From NCBI RefSeq assembly GCF_001563285.1, contig NZ_CP005188.1, positions 2,857,501 through 2,921,500 on the forward strand: a DNA stretch of 64,000 nt, written 5' to 3'. The notes under the pieces were generated by a model. It was not told the origin of the DNA. It worked only from the letters and a program-made list of their open reading frames with translations, and ran no database searches. The translations under genes were made by a program, and so were the position numbers. Shown piece after piece: positions 8,469 through 17,994 of the stretch. The number at the start of each line of letters is the position of its first letter. Positions within the stretch are counted from its first letter, which is position 1. Source of the DNA: Sphingobium sp. MI1205 (GTDB lineage: Bacteria; Pseudomonadota; Alphaproteobacteria; Sphingomonadales; Sphingomonadaceae).

Positions 8469-11255
8469 ATGTCCCAGAATCACCTCTATCTTGTCGATGG
8501 CAGCGGCTATATCTTCCGCGCCTATCACCAGCTTCCACCGCTCACCAACAAGCATGGCCAGCCGGTCGGCGCGGTTTATGGCTATACCACCATGCTGTGG
8601 AAGCTGGCCGAGGAACTGGGCAAGGCGGAAGGGCCCACCCACCTCGCCGTGGTACTGGACAAGGGCAGCCACACCTTCCGCAACGACATGTACGACCAGT
8701 ATAAGGCGAACCGTCCGCCCGCGCCCGAAGACCTGGTCCCGCAATTCCCGATGATCCGCGACGCGACCCGCGCTTTTTCGCTGCCCTGCATCGAGGAAGC
8801 GGGTTTCGAAGCCGACGACATCATCGCCAGCTATACCAAGGCCGCCGTCGCGGCGGGATGGCACGTGACCATCGTCAGTTCCGACAAGGACCTGATGCAG
8901 CTGATCCAGCCCGGCGTCGACATGTACGACACGATGAAGAATGAGCGGCGCGGCGCGGACTATGTGATGACCAAGTTCGGCGTTCAGCCGGAGCAGTTGG
9001 GCGACGTCCTGGCGCTGATGGGCGACAGCGTCGATAATGTCCCCGGCATCCCTGGCATCGGCCCCAAGACCGCCGCCAAGCTGATCAGCGAATATGGCAG
9101 CCTGGAAGCGGCGCTGGAAGCTGCCCCTTCGATGAAGAAGTCGAAGATGCAGGAAAACCTGATCGCCCATGCCGACATGGCCCGCCTGTCGCGCAGGCTG
9201 GTGGCGCTGCACGACGGCATGGACCTGCCAGAGCCGCTGGAGGATTTGACGCTCAAGGGCATCCCGCCCGAGCCGCTCCAGAACTTCCTGGAACATCATG
9301 GCTTCAAGTCGCTCCTTACCCGCCTTGGCGCGCCCGCCGCTGCGGTTGCGGTAGCGACCGCCGCGCTCGCCGTTACGGAATCGACACCGCCCGGCGCGCC
9401 GGTTCTCGAAGAAGAACCGCCAATCGACCGCAGCCTTTACGAGACAGTGGTGAGCGAAGAAGCGCTCGACCGCTGGATCGCCGCCGCGCATGCCGAGGGC
9501 TTCGTCGCCGTCGATACCGAAACCGACATGCTCGATTGCGTGTCCTGCGCGCTGGTCGGCATCAGCATGGCCGTCGGCCCCAACGCGGCCTGCTACATCC
9601 CGGTCGGTCATGGCGGAAAGGACATGTTCGCGGAAAAGCCCGACCAACTGCCCAAAGACCTGGTCCTCGCGAAGTTGAAGCCGCTGCTGGAGGACGACAG
9701 CGTCCTCAAGATCGGCCAGAATCTGAAATATGACCTGACGGTCATGCGCCGCCACGGCATCGAGATCGCACCCTATGACGATACCATCGTCATGAGCTTC
9801 GATCTGGACGCAGGACAAAGCCTTGCGGGCCACGGCATGGACGAAGCGGCCCGCACCCACCTCAACCATGTCTGCATCAGCTTCAAGGATGTCTGCGGCA
9901 GCGGCAAGAACCAGATCAGCTTTGCCGAAGTCCCGCTGGACAAGGCGACCGAATATGCCGCCGAAGATGCGGACGTCACGCTGCGGCTGTGGAAGATTTT
10001 CAAGAACCGGATCGCCAATGAAGGGGCCAGCCGCGTCTATGAACTGGTCGATCGCCCGCTCGTTTCAGTGATCGCGCGGATGGAGCATGAAGGGATCAAG
10101 GTCGATCGCGAGCAGCTATCCCGCCTCTCCGGGGAGTTCACCACCGAAATCGCCAAGCTGGAAGGCGAGATCCACGAGATCGCGGGCCAGCCCTTCGCCA
10201 TCGGATCGACGCAGCAGCTGGGCGCGATCCTGTTCGACAAGATGGGGTACAAGGGGGGCAAGAAGGGCAAATCCGGCGCTTATTCCACCGACGTCACCAT
10301 CCTTGAGCAATTGAAGGCGCAGGGTGCGGAGATAGCGGGCAAGATCCTTGACTGGCGGCAGCTATCGAAGCTCAAATCCACCTATACCGACGCGCTTCAG
10401 GCGCAGATCAACCGGGACAGCAGCCGCGTGCATACCAGCTATTCGCTGTCCGGCGCGCAGACCGGCCGCCTGTCCTCGACCGATCCCAATCTCCAGAACA
10501 TCCCGATCCGCACCGAAGTCGGCCGCCAGATCCGCCACGCCTTCGTCGCCGAGCCGGGCAACGTGATATTGGCCGCGGACTATAGCCAGATCGAACTGCG
10601 CCTTGCCGCCCACATCGCCGATGTGCCCGCGCTTCGGGACGCATTTCTTGCTGGCGAGGACATTCACGCCGCCACCGCCCAGCAATTGTTCGGAGAGGTC
10701 AATCGCGACACGCGCGGGCGGGCCAAGACCATCAACTTCGCGATCCTCTACGGCATATCCCGCTGGGGCCTTGCCGGGCGGCTGGAGATCAGCGCCGACG
10801 AAGCGCAGGACATGATCAGCCGCTATTATGAACGCTTCCCCGGCATCAGCCTCTATATCACCGAGACGCTCGAAAAGGCGCGGGCGCGGGGCTATACCGA
10901 GACGCTGTTCGGCCGAAAAACATGGTTCCCGCGCATCAAGGCGCCCATCCAGCATGAGCGGCAGGGCGCCGAACGGGCCGCCATCAACGCGCCGATTCAG
11001 GGCACGAGCGCCGACATCATCAAGCGAGCGATGGTTCGCATGGGGCCTGCCCTTGCTGCCGAAGGGCTGAACGATGTGAAGATGCTGCTGCAGGTCCATG
11101 ACGAATTGGTTTTCGAGCTGCCCGAGGGCCATGTCGAACAGGCAAGCGCCGTCATCCGCCGGGTCATGGAAACGGCGGCCGAACCGATCGTGAAGCTGAG
11201 CGTGCCGCTGGGCGTTGAAATCGGGCATGGCCCAAGCTGGGGGGCAGCGCATTAG
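8469..11255 (+). CDS. polA: DNA polymerase I
   Basis: A full-length 928-residue Pol I. The 5'-3' exonuclease domain covers about residues 1-290 (YLVDGSGYIFRAYH, with VDNVPGIPGIGPKTA as helix-hairpin-helix). The 3'-5' exonuclease follows and keeps its metal ligands: D349 and E351 in DTET, NLKYDL and YAAEDAD, so proofreading should work. The polymerase domain has DYSQIELRL (704-712), RAKTINFAILYG and QVHDELVFE. The role is gap filling, Okazaki primer removal and repair. It converges on manC with a palindromic repeat between. Confidence 0.97.
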   Translation: MSQNHLYLVDGSGYIFRAYHQLPPLTNKHGQPVGAVYGYTTMLWKLAEELGKAEGPTHLAVVLDKGSHTFRNDMYDQYKANRPPAPEDLVPQFPMIRDATRAFSLPCIEEAGFEADDIIASYTKAAVAAGWHVTIVSSDKDLMQLIQPGVDMYDTMKNERRGADYVMTKFGVQPEQLGDVLALMGDSVDNVPGIPGIGPKTAAKLISEYGSLEAALEAAPSMKKSKMQENLIAHADMARLSRRLVALHDGMDLPEPLEDLTLKGIPPEPLQNFLEHHGFKSLLTRLGAPAAAVAVATAALAVTESTPPGAPVLEEEPPIDRSLYETVVSEEALDRWIAAAHAEGFVAVDTETDMLDCVSCALVGISMAVGPNAACYIPVGHGGKDMFAEKPDQLPKDLVLAKLKPLLEDDSVLKIGQNLKYDLTVMRRHGIEIAPYDDTIVMSFDLDAGQSLAGHGMDEAARTHLNHVCISFKDVCGSGKNQISFAEVPLDKATEYAAEDADVTLRLWKIFKNRIANEGASRVYELVDRPLVSVIARMEHEGIKVDREQLSRLSGEFTTEIAKLEGEIHEIAGQPFAIGSTQQLGAILFDKMGYKGGKKGKSGAYSTDVTILEQLKAQGAEIAGKILDWRQLSKLKSTYTDALQAQINRDSSRVHTSYSLSGAQTGRLSSTDPNLQNIPIRTEVGRQIRHAFVAEPGNVILAADYSQIELRLAAHIADVPALRDAFLAGEDIHAATAQQLFGEVNRDTRGRAKTINFAILYGISRWGLAGRLEISADEAQDMISRYYERFPGISLYITETLEKARARGYTETLFGRKTWFPRIKAPIQHERQGAERAAINAPIQGTSADIIKRAMVRMGPALAAEGLNDVKMLLQVHDELVFELPEGHVEQASAVIRRVMETAAEPIVKLSVPLGVEIGHGPSWGAAH

Positions 11256-11265
11256 CGCCTGTTCC

Positions 11266-11344
11266 GTCATCCCAGCGAAAGCTGGGATCCCAGGCAACAG
11301 GACACGGCATAGCCTCGGGAGATCCCAGCTTTCGCTGGGATGAC
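11266..11344. repeat. palindromic REP-like pair, perfect 24-bp inverted repeat
   Basis: Two arms, 11266-11289 and 11321-11344, are exact reverse complements over 24 bp with a 31-bp spacer. The core is CATCCCAGCGAAAGCTGGGA, and each arm is itself a hairpin (CCCAGC-GAAA-GCTGGG). The element fills the space between the convergent polA and manC genes and ends 8 bp before the manC stop. Related copies occur at 14176, 28207, 54911 and 57468. In RNA it would fold strongly and could act as a bidirectional 3'-end stabiliser. Confidence 0.9.
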
Positions 11345-11351
11345 GAGACTC

Positions 11352-12809
11352 TTAGTTCCTCGCGTAGCGGTCCTCATAGCGGACAATGTCATCCTCGCCC
11401 ACATAGGAGCCGGTCTGCACCTCGATGAACACCATCGGGATGCGTCCGGGATTTTCCATCCGGTGCACCGCGCCCACGGGGACATAAACGGACTGGTTCT
11501 CGGACAGCAGTTGAACCTCTTCACCCACCGTCACCTTCGCGGTGCCTTCGACGACGATCCAATGTTCCGACCGGTGGAAATGGCTTTGCAGGCTGAGCGA
11601 CGCGCCCGGAAGCACCGTGATGCGCTTCACCTGAAAACGCGGACCCACGACCAGGCTTTCATACCAGCCCCATGGCCGGTGATCCTTTGGGAAAGCCTCG
11701 GCCTGCGGCGCGCCCTTGCGCTGCAAGGCTTCCACGACCAGCTTCACATCCTGCGTGCGTGATTTGTCCGCGATCAGCACCGCGTCGTTCATGGCGACCG
11801 CCACGATGTTGTTCAGGCCCAGCCCGACAATCTCCAGCCCGTCGCTTTCGGACCGCAGCAGCGTGTCGCGACAGTCAATCGCCGTCGCCGCCCCGGCCAG
11901 AGCCACCCCCTGCTCGTCCGGCTGCGAATGGCTCCATACCGCGTCCCAGCCGCCCAGGTCCGACCAGTCCGAATCATAGGGGACGACCGACAGATTGTCT
12001 GCCCGCTCCATGATCGCATAGTCGATCGCGACATTCTCGGCCTGGCTCCACGGCTCCGCCGCCAGCCTCAGGAACCCCAGATCGCTCTCCGCCTGCTCCA
12101 CCGCCGACCGCACCGACGCCAATATGCCGGGCGCATGCTTTTCAAATGCGGCGACCAGATCCTTAGCAGCGAACAGGAAAATACCGGCATTCCACAGAAA
12201 ATTGCCCGTCGCCAGCATCTCTTCGGCGCGCGCGATATTGGGCTTTTCGACAAAGCTCGCCAGCTTCATCGGCTGACCCGAGCCATCGGGCTTCGACGCC
12301 GCCTCCAAATAGCCATAGCCCGTTTCCGGCCGGGTCGGGCGAATGCCGAACGTCACCAGATCGCCCCGCTGGGCCGCCGCCAGCCCCTTGCCCACCGCTG
12401 CATGAAACGCATCCACATCCGGCACGACATGGTCGGACGGGGCGACCAGCATGACCGCGTCCGGCTCCTTCGCGATCAGATGCAGCGCCGCCGCCAATAT
12501 GGCGGGCGCGGTATTGCGGCCCTCCGGCTCGATCAGGATGGCCGCTGGGTCGATATTCTCCAGCGCCAGTTGTTCTGCGATGATGAAGCGGAACAGAGAG
12601 TTGGTCAGCACCAGGGGGCGAGAGAAGGCGAACTGTTCATTCTCCCCGGACAACCTGCGCGCGGCGGAACGGAACAGCGTCGTTTCGCCCAGCAGCGGCA
12701 CGAACTGCTTGGGATAGGATTTGCGCGACAGCGGCCACAGCCGCGTGCCCGATCCTCCCGCCAGAATGACCGGGGTGATGTGGAATGTGTCGGCGCTGGA
12801 AATCGTCAT
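11352..12809 (-). CDS. manC: mannose-1-phosphate guanylyltransferase / mannose-6-phosphate isomerase
   Basis: A bifunctional type II protein of about 485 residues. The nucleotidyltransferase half starts with VILAGGSGTRLWPLSR and a KSYPKQF lysine motif; VEKPNIARAEEML and LWNAGIFLF follow. The C-terminal cupin (last ~120 residues) has LSLQSHFHRSEHW and PVGAVHRMENPGR, the metal site of phosphomannose isomerase. It supplies GDP-mannose for surface polysaccharide, which fits the glycosyltransferase at the left edge, though the two are 10 kb apart. The ATG at 12809 follows AGGA; a GTG at 12821 would add four residues. Confidence 0.93.
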   Translation of the reverse strand: MTISSADTFHITPVILAGGSGTRLWPLSRKSYPKQFVPLLGETTLFRSAARRLSGENEQFAFSRPLVLTNSLFRFIIAEQLALENIDPAAILIEPEGRNTAPAILAAALHLIAKEPDAVMLVAPSDHVVPDVDAFHAAVGKGLAAAQRGDLVTFGIRPTRPETGYGYLEAASKPDGSGQPMKLASFVEKPNIARAEEMLATGNFLWNAGIFLFAAKDLVAAFEKHAPGILASVRSAVEQAESDLGFLRLAAEPWSQAENVAIDYAIMERADNLSVVPYDSDWSDLGGWDAVWSHSQPDEQGVALAGAATAIDCRDTLLRSESDGLEIVGLGLNNIVAVAMNDAVLIADKSRTQDVKLVVEALQRKGAPQAEAFPKDHRPWGWYESLVVGPRFQVKRITVLPGASLSLQSHFHRSEHWIVVEGTAKVTVGEEVQLLSENQSVYVPVGAVHRMENPGRIPMVFIEVQTGSYVGEDDIVRYEDRYARN

Positions 12810-12871
12810 GGTCCTGTTCACGCAAAAGAAGCTGATGAACCTCTAGCCCCCGATTGCGCGCGCCTCCAACC

Positions 12872-12897
12872 AAAAAAGGACGGCGCGATGGCCGTCC
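12872..12897 (-). terminator. rho-independent terminator after the zinc-finger gene
   Basis: On the minus strand a 7-bp stem GGACGGC / GCCGTCC with a six-base loop is followed directly by six Ts. It lies just beyond the stop of the minus-strand gene at 12904 and would end transcription of the BI-1 / zinc-finger pair before manC. Confidence 0.75.
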
Positions 12898-12903
12898 TCT
12901 GCG

Positions 12904-13188
12904 TTAGTCGAACAGCTCCTCCAGGAAGCTCTTCTTCCGTTTCTTCTGATAATATCGGCCATCATCGCGGTAATCACGGTCCGGCCGATAATTTTGCTGT
13001 GGCGCTACGCTGGGCGCCGCGCCCTGCCCGGATCGTTCGATGATCTTGTCCAGTTCACCGCGATCGAGCCACACGCCCCGGCATTGCGGGCAATAATCAA
13101 TCTCCACCCCTTGCCGGTCCGTCATGGCAAGTCCGACATGACAGACCGGGCAGAGCATGGCCGACACGGCCTCGGCAGTCCGCATCAT
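12904..13188 (-). CDS. zf-TFIIB domain protein
   Basis: A 94-residue protein with a single TFIIB-like zinc ribbon: C13-P-V-C16 and C33-P-Q-C36, followed by GVWLDRGELDKII, the hallmark of this family. The tail (residues 60-94) is charged, with YYQKKRKKSFLEELFD, and resembles tails of other family members. It could bind nucleic acid or protein, but no function is established. Its ATG overlaps the stop of the BI-1 gene by one base, so translation is coupled. Confidence 0.8.
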   Translation of the reverse strand: MMRTAEAVSAMLCPVCHVGLAMTDRQGVEIDYCPQCRGVWLDRGELDKIIERSGQGAAPSVAPQQNYRPDRDYRDDGRYYQKKRKKSFLEELFD

Positions 13189-13898
13189 TATTCCCTTTCG
13201 CCCGTCAGGCTGAGCAGCATCTGGAAGAGGTTCACGAAGTTCAGGTACAGCGACAGCGCCCCCATCACCTGCATCTTCGCCGCGACCTCGTGCCCCGCAT
13301 AGTGGAAATATTCCGACTTGATGCGCTGCGTGTCCCAGGCGGTCAGGCCGGTGAAGACGACGATGCCGATGATCGAGATCACCATCTGCATGGCCGACGA
13401 GCCGATGAAGATGTTGATGAGGCTCGCGACCAATATGCCGATCAGGCCCATGATCAGGAACGAACCCATCTTCGACAGGTCACGCCCGGTCGTGTAGCCC
13501 CACAGCGCCATCGCCAGGAACATGATCGACGCCGAGAAGAAGGCCTGCGCGATGCTGCCCCCGGTGAAGACCAGGAAGATGCTGGCCAACGACACGCCCA
13601 TCACCGCCGAAAAGGCGTAGAAGGCCATGCGGGCGCCAGCCGTCGTCATCTTTTCGATGCGAAAGCTGAAGAAGAACACGAAAGCCAGTGGCGCGAAGAT
13701 CGCGACCCACTTCAGCGGCGTACCGAAGATCGCGGCGGCCAGTACGGGCGTATTGCCGATGAAGGCGGCGACCAGGCCAGTGATGACCAGACCGATACCC
13801 ATGTTACGGAAGACGCCCAGCATGTGACTGCGCAGGCCGGCGTCATATTGCGCCGCCTGCGTCGTCCCATAATTCGGTGTACGAACGGGATTGTTCAC
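13188..13898 (-). CDS. Bax inhibitor-1 / YccA family membrane protein
   Basis: A 236-residue inner-membrane protein with about seven hydrophobic helices after a 30-residue cytoplasmic tail. The family signature is seen in the last third: ITGLTAWDTQRIKSEY-like text (FTGLTAWDTQRIKSEYFHY) and ALSLYLNFVNLFQMLL. Bacterial members such as YbhL/YccA are linked to membrane protein quality control and calcium leak. The start is GTG at 13898 with AAGGATGGAG about ten bases upstream. It is followed by the overlapping zinc-finger gene. Confidence 0.9.
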   Translation of the reverse strand: MNNPVRTPNYGTTQAAQYDAGLRSHMLGVFRNMGIGLVITGLVAAFIGNTPVLAAAIFGTPLKWVAIFAPLAFVFFFSFRIEKMTTAGARMAFYAFSAVMGVSLASIFLVFTGGSIAQAFFSASIMFLAMALWGYTTGRDLSKMGSFLIMGLIGILVASLINIFIGSSAMQMVISIIGIVVFTGLTAWDTQRIKSEYFHYAGHEVAAKMQVMGALSLYLNFVNLFQMLLSLTGERE

Positions 13899-14329
13899 GG
13901 CGTTGAAACTCCATCCTTCAAAATAATTACGTGGATCGAGTGGCCCGGCGCGGTCTTCGTGAGGCTATGAGAGGGGGCGCATAGCCCACGAACCTGCACC
14001 GAGCGCACTCGATGCGGTCCGACATCACGTCCAGCTTCCCAAAGGAAGCCATCCGCCAGAGGGGCCCGGCCCGCACGAGCAATATCGGTAGTGATACGCC
14101 CAAGCGCAAGGGATCGGCCAATCGGCAACAATTTTTTACAAAAGTGGCGAAAGGGTGTCTTGTTGGTCCTTGCCGTCATCCCAGCGAAAGCTGGGATCGC
14201 AGGCGATAACGTGTGACCTCGGCGAGACCCCAGCGTCCGCTGGGGCGACGATAAAGTCTTTTCCGCTTGCTCCTCCAACCACGCCCCCACCAGTTGACGC
14301 CCGCAGCGAACCGCCGCATGGCTTGCCCC
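13899..14329. other. 431-bp divergent intergenic region
   Basis: This gap separates the minus-strand BI-1 gene from plus-strand cysS and must hold both promoters. I see no convincing gene or RNA in it. It contains a palindromic repeat copy at 14176-14250 and a small hairpin (CTTCC-CAAA-GGAAG) near 14033-14046. A short frame at 14012-14209 runs through the repeat and is not credible. Confidence 0.6.
14176..14250. repeat. REP-like palindromic pair, copy 2
   Basis: The left arm (14176-14199) is identical to the polA-manC copy through GTCATCCCAGCGAAAGCTGG. The right arm (about 14226-14250) has drifted (CCCCAGCGTCCGCTGGGG) but keeps the hairpin by paired changes. It lies about 80 bp upstream of cysS, the only copy here in a divergent, promoter-bearing gap. 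Confidence 0.8.
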
Positions 14330-15847
14330 ATGAGCGACCAGTTCACCCCCGCCGAACAGCATGCCGACGCGCCCCTTCGGCTTTTCAACAGCCTGACCCG
14401 CATGGTCGAACCCTTCGCCCCGATCGAAGCGAACCATGCCCGCGTCTACAGCTGCGGTCCCACCGTCTATAACTACGCCCATCTTGGCAACCTGCGCGCC
14501 TATGTCTTCACCGACACGCTGCGCCGCACGCTGCTGTGGAAGGGGCTGGACGTCACCCACATCATCAACATCACCGATGTCGGCCACCTGACCAGCGACG
14601 CCGACGCTGGCGACGACAAGATGGAGGCCGCCGCCCGCGCGCAGGCGAAGAGCATATGGGACATAGCGGCGCACTATACCGACGCCTTCAAGCGCAATAT
14701 CGCCGATCTCAACATCATGGCGCCCAGCGAATGGACCGTCGCCACCGACTATGTCCCGCAGATGATTGAGTTCGCAAAGAAGATCGCGCCTGCTCATTGC
14801 TATGAACTCGATACCGGCCTCTATTTCGACAGCAGCACGGTTCCTGATTATGGCGCGCTGGCCGGTGGGCGGGACGACGCAGCCCATGCCCGTATCGATC
14901 CGGTCGCGGGTAAGCGCAACCCTTCCGACTTTGCCATCTGGCGCAAATCCCCGCCGGGTGAGCAGCGGCAGATGGAATGGGACTCGCCCTGGGGCAAGGG
15001 CGCGCCCGGCTGGCACCTTGAATGCTCGGTGATGAGCGAGGCGCGGCTCGGCCACCCGTTTGACATCCATACCGGCGGCATCGACCATCGCGAAATCCAC
15101 CACCCCAACGAAATCGCGCAGAATCAGGCTTATTGCGGCTGCAATGACGCGCAGCCCGGCTTTACGGGCGCGAAATGGTGGATGCACAACAACTTCCTGG
15201 TCGATCGCCAGGGCAAGATGAGCAAGTCGAAGGGCGGCTTCACCACGCTTTTCTCGCTGATCGACGCGGGGGTGCATCCGCTTGCCTACCGGCTGCTGTG
15301 CCTGGGCGCCCATTACCGCAGCGAATTGGAGTTCAGCGCCGACGGCGTCGCTGCCGCGCTTACCCGGTTGAAGCGCCTCGTCATGGGCATCGAAAATCTC
15401 AAGAGCCGCGCGGAGGGCGTCACCTGGCAGTCGCCGCGCCTCGATTATCTGCGTGCCAATCTCCACCCCAAGCTCGCGCCGCTGCTCGAACAGTTCGACG
15501 CCGCGCTGAGCGACGATCTCATGACCCCTCGCGCGCTTCCGCTGCTTGAGGAGGCGATCGCGCTCAAGAAGGTGCCAGTCGATGAAAAGCTGTGCCTGCT
15601 CGCAGCCTTCGACCAGGCGCTCGGACTTAACCTGCTGACGCTCAGCCGCGCCGACCTGCGGCTTCAGCCCAAGGATGTGCAGATTTCGACCCAGGAGGTC
15701 GAAGCCGCGCTCGACCGCCGCCAGGCCGCGCGGGCCGAAAAGGACTTCGCCCTGTCCGACGAAATCAGGGACGGCCTGATCGCGCGCGGAATCGAAGTGA
15801 TGGATGGCGATCCCCTTCGCTGGGAATGGCGCCTTAATCTAGGGTAA
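14330..15847 (+). CDS. cysS: cysteinyl-tRNA synthetase
   Basis: Class I synthetase of 505 residues from the ATG at 14330 (an in-frame ATG at 14318 is also possible). CGPTVYNYAHLGNLRAYV holds the first zinc cysteine and the HIGH-type HLGN; GWHLECSVM gives the other zinc cysteine, and GKMSKSKG is the KMSKS loop. The zinc site selects cysteine, so editing is not needed. The C-terminal ~120 residues form the anticodon-binding DALR part. It is monocistronic, with the repeat element just upstream. Confidence 0.95.
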   Translation: MSDQFTPAEQHADAPLRLFNSLTRMVEPFAPIEANHARVYSCGPTVYNYAHLGNLRAYVFTDTLRRTLLWKGLDVTHIINITDVGHLTSDADAGDDKMEAAARAQAKSIWDIAAHYTDAFKRNIADLNIMAPSEWTVATDYVPQMIEFAKKIAPAHCYELDTGLYFDSSTVPDYGALAGGRDDAAHARIDPVAGKRNPSDFAIWRKSPPGEQRQMEWDSPWGKGAPGWHLECSVMSEARLGHPFDIHTGGIDHREIHHPNEIAQNQAYCGCNDAQPGFTGAKWWMHNNFLVDRQGKMSKSKGGFTTLFSLIDAGVHPLAYRLLCLGAHYRSELEFSADGVAAALTRLKRLVMGIENLKSRAEGVTWQSPRLDYLRANLHPKLAPLLEQFDAALSDDLMTPRALPLLEEAIALKKVPVDEKLCLLAAFDQALGLNLLTLSRADLRLQPKDVQISTQEVEAALDRRQAARAEKDFALSDEIRDGLIARGIEVMDGDPLRWEWRLNLG

Positions 15848-15954
15848 AATCGCCATTTACCAAACTGTTACGGTGATGGCATAATCAGCCCGGTGGTGCT
15901 GATGTTGCGCCAGCCGGGCTGGACAGAAGGCCGAGAACGGCGCACCTTCCGACC

Positions 15955-16311
15955 ATGAAATTGCACATTCTGGCGATCATGACCGCGTTCGCCGCGGCAG
16001 CCCCTGCCCCGGCTGAAACCGCGCAGGTATTCATGTTCGAAACCGGGACCACCCTGCTCGCCAAATGCCGCAACAAGGCGCCGGAATATGCGCTGGCCTG
16101 CACCGCTTACATTGTCGGGGCCGTGGATGGCATAAAGAAGGACGTATTCATCGGCCGCGCCCAGCCCAATTGCTGGCCCAACCAGTTGCAAGCAGACGAA
16201 GTGCGGCGGATCGTCATCACCTATCTGGAACGCTATCGCGACCAGCGTAGCGCCCCGGCGTCGGTGCTGGTCAGCGTCGCGCTCAACGCGCGTTACCCTT
16301 GCGAGAAGTAA
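15955..16311 (+). CDS. exported Rap1a/Tai-like protein
   Basis: A 118-residue protein with a Sec signal (residues 1-20, ending APAPAETA). The mature part follows the Rap1a/Tai pattern: LLAKCRNKAPEYALACTAYIVGAVDG, then a Cys-Trp-Pro, RRIVITYLERYRD and a final RYPCEK, with four cysteines that could form two disulfides in the periplasm. Rap1a of Serratia protects against a type VI effector, but most relatives are uncharacterised single genes, and no type VI component lies nearby. An immunity role is therefore unproven here. Confidence 0.7.
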   Translation: MKLHILAIMTAFAAAAPAPAETAQVFMFETGTTLLAKCRNKAPEYALACTAYIVGAVDGIKKDVFIGRAQPNCWPNQLQADEVRRIVITYLERYRDQRSAPASVLVSVALNARYPCEK

Positions 16312-16391
16312 CACGGGCCGAAGTGTAGACTTGCGCGGCCCCTGCTAACCCTCCGCGCCCTGGCGCGAAAACGCCTTCCACAGCTATAAAC

Positions 16392-16420
16392 TTGCGTTAG
16401 CCCCTTCATCATCGTAGGTG
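16392..16420 (+). promoter_or_regulatory. candidate sigma-70 promoter of the DAHP synthase gene
   Basis: TTGCGT (16392-16397) and TAGGTG (16415-16420) are 17 bp apart and 34 bp upstream of the GTG start. The -35 is good and the -10 weak, so this is only a candidate. Confidence 0.3.
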
Positions 16421-16454
16421 CGCCCCCTATTTTTGCATTTTTGGGAGACTCACT

Positions 16455-17825
16455 GTGACGGCGAAGTGGACGCCGGAAAGCTGGCGGGAGCATAAGGGCA
16501 TTCAGATGCCCTTTTATCGTGACGCGGAGGCGCTTGCCGCCGTGGAGGGCCAGCTCAGCCAGTTTCCCCCGCTCGTCTTTGCGGGCGAAGCGCGCAACCT
16601 GAAAGCGGAACTTGCCAAGGTAACCAATGGCGAGGCGTTTCTGCTGCAGGGCGGCGATTGCGCCGAAAGCTTCGCCGAGTTCCACCCGAACAACATCCGC
16701 GACACGTTCCGCGTGCTTTTGCAGATGGCTGTGGTGCTGACTTTCGCGTCCAAGCTGCCGGTCGTGAAGGTCGGCCGCATGGCGGGCCAGTTCGCCAAGC
16801 CGCGCTCGGCCGATACCGAAACGATCGGCGGGGTGGAATTGCCCAGCTATCGCGGCGACAATGTCAACGACATCGGTTTCACCCCGGAATCGCGCGAGCC
16901 TGACCCTGAGCGGATGGTGCGCGCCTATAATCAGTCGGCTGCGACGCTCAACCTGCTGCGCGCTTTTTCGACCGGCGGCTATGCGAGCCTTGACCGCGTG
17001 CATGGCTGGATGCTCGATTTCATGGGCCGCAGCCCCTTGGCCGCGAAGTTCGATGCCGTCGCCGATCAGATCGGGCAGGCGCTCGACTTCATGCGCGCCT
17101 GCGGCCTGTCGCCTGAAACGGTGCCGCAACTGGGTGGAACCAGCTTCTACACCAGCCATGAAGCGCTGCTGCTCCCCTATGAGCAGGCGCTGACACGGCA
17201 GGATTCGCTGACCGGCGACTGGTACGATACATCCGCGCACATGCTCTGGATCGGTGATCGCACGCGGTTCGAAGGATCGGCGCATGTCGAATATCTGCGC
17301 GGCATCGGCAACCCGATCGGCATGAAGTGCGGTCCCAGCCTTGAGCCGGACGCCCTCCTCCGCCTGCTTGACGTGCTGAACCCGACCCGTGAGGCCGGGC
17401 GCATCACGCTCATCACCCGCTATGGCCATGACAAGATCGAGGCGGGCCTGCCCAAGCTGGTCCGTGCCGTGATGCGCGAAGGCCATCCGGTGGTCTGGTC
17501 CTGCGACCCGATGCACGGCAACGTCATCAAGGCGGCCAACGGCTACAAGACGCGGCCGTTCGACCGCATCCTGGCCGAGGTCCGCGGCTTCTTCGCCGTT
17601 CATCGCGCGGAAGGCAGCTTCGGCGGCGGCATCCATGCCGAAATGACCGGCCAGAATGTGACCGAATGCACCGGTGGCGCGATCGCCATCACCGACGAGG
17701 GGCTGGCCGACCGCTACCACACGCATTGTGACCCGCGCCTCAACGCCGCACAGAGCCTGGAACTGGCGTTCCTGCTGGCGGAAATGCTGAACGAGGAACT
17801 GAAGGAACGCCGGGCCGCGGCCTGA
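16455..17825 (+). CDS. class II 3-deoxy-7-phosphoheptulonate (DAHP) synthase
   Basis: A 456-residue plant/mycobacterial-type (AroA-II) DAHP synthase, first enzyme of the shikimate pathway. Signatures include [28 protein letters not shown] (phosphoenolpyruvate site), [10 protein letters not shown], and [13 protein letters not shown] near residue 350. It starts with GTG at 16455, preceded by TTGGGAGA at a proper distance. The enzyme condenses PEP with erythrose 4-phosphate. No chorismate mutase is fused or adjacent. A strong terminator follows. Confidence 0.95.
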   Translation: MTAKWTPESWREHKGIQMPFYRDAEALAAVEGQLSQFPPLVFAGEARNLKAELAKVTNGEAFLLQGGDCAESFAEFHPNNIRDTFRVLLQMAVVLTFASKLPVVKVGRMAGQFAKPRSADTETIGGVELPSYRGDNVNDIGFTPESREPDPERMVRAYNQSAATLNLLRAFSTGGYASLDRVHGWMLDFMGRSPLAAKFDAVADQIGQALDFMRACGLSPETVPQLGGTSFYTSHEALLLPYEQALTRQDSLTGDWYDTSAHMLWIGDRTRFEGSAHVEYLRGIGNPIGMKCGPSLEPDALLRLLDVLNPTREAGRITLITRYGHDKIEAGLPKLVRAVMREGHPVVWSCDPMHGNVIKAANGYKTRPFDRILAEVRGFFAVHRAEGSFGGGIHAEMTGQNVTECTGGAIAITDEGLADRYHTHCDPRLNAAQSLELAFLLAEMLNEELKERRAAA

Positions 17826-17850
17826 TCCCTTTGCAGTCGAGAAAAACAGT

Positions 17851-17885
17851 CCCGCCGCGACGATTGTTCGCGGCGGGATTTTTTT
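17851..17885 (+). terminator. rho-independent terminator after DAHP synthase gene
   Basis: A perfect 10-bp stem CCCGCCGCGA / TCGCGGCGGG with a seven-base loop is followed by A and seven Ts. It begins 25 bp after the stop codon. Confidence 0.92.
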
Positions 17886-17994
17886 ACGGCATGACCATGC
17901 GCACAATCCCGCGCGTTGAGCGGAATATGTCGCTCTCCACACGTTATCATCCGGTTCCATCCAGCACATAATTACTGGCGTTGAAGGGACCATC

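Noticed and set aside
8325..9869. Long open frame antisense to polA
   Set aside because: Composition is that of a GC-rich shadow frame (Arg, Gly, His, Asp rich) with no family motif, while the opposite strand encodes clear DNA polymerase I. The same holds for long antisense frames opposite cysS, DAHP synthase, dnaK, the acyl-AMP ligase and thrS.
14012..14209. 65-codon plus-strand frame upstream of cysS
   Set aside because: It ends inside the palindromic repeat (RHPSESWDRR is the repeat read as protein) and has no homology or ribosome site.
15955..16311. Type VI immunity locus
   Set aside because: The Rap1a/Tai-like protein stands alone with no effector or secretion genes, so a toxin-immunity system is not supported.
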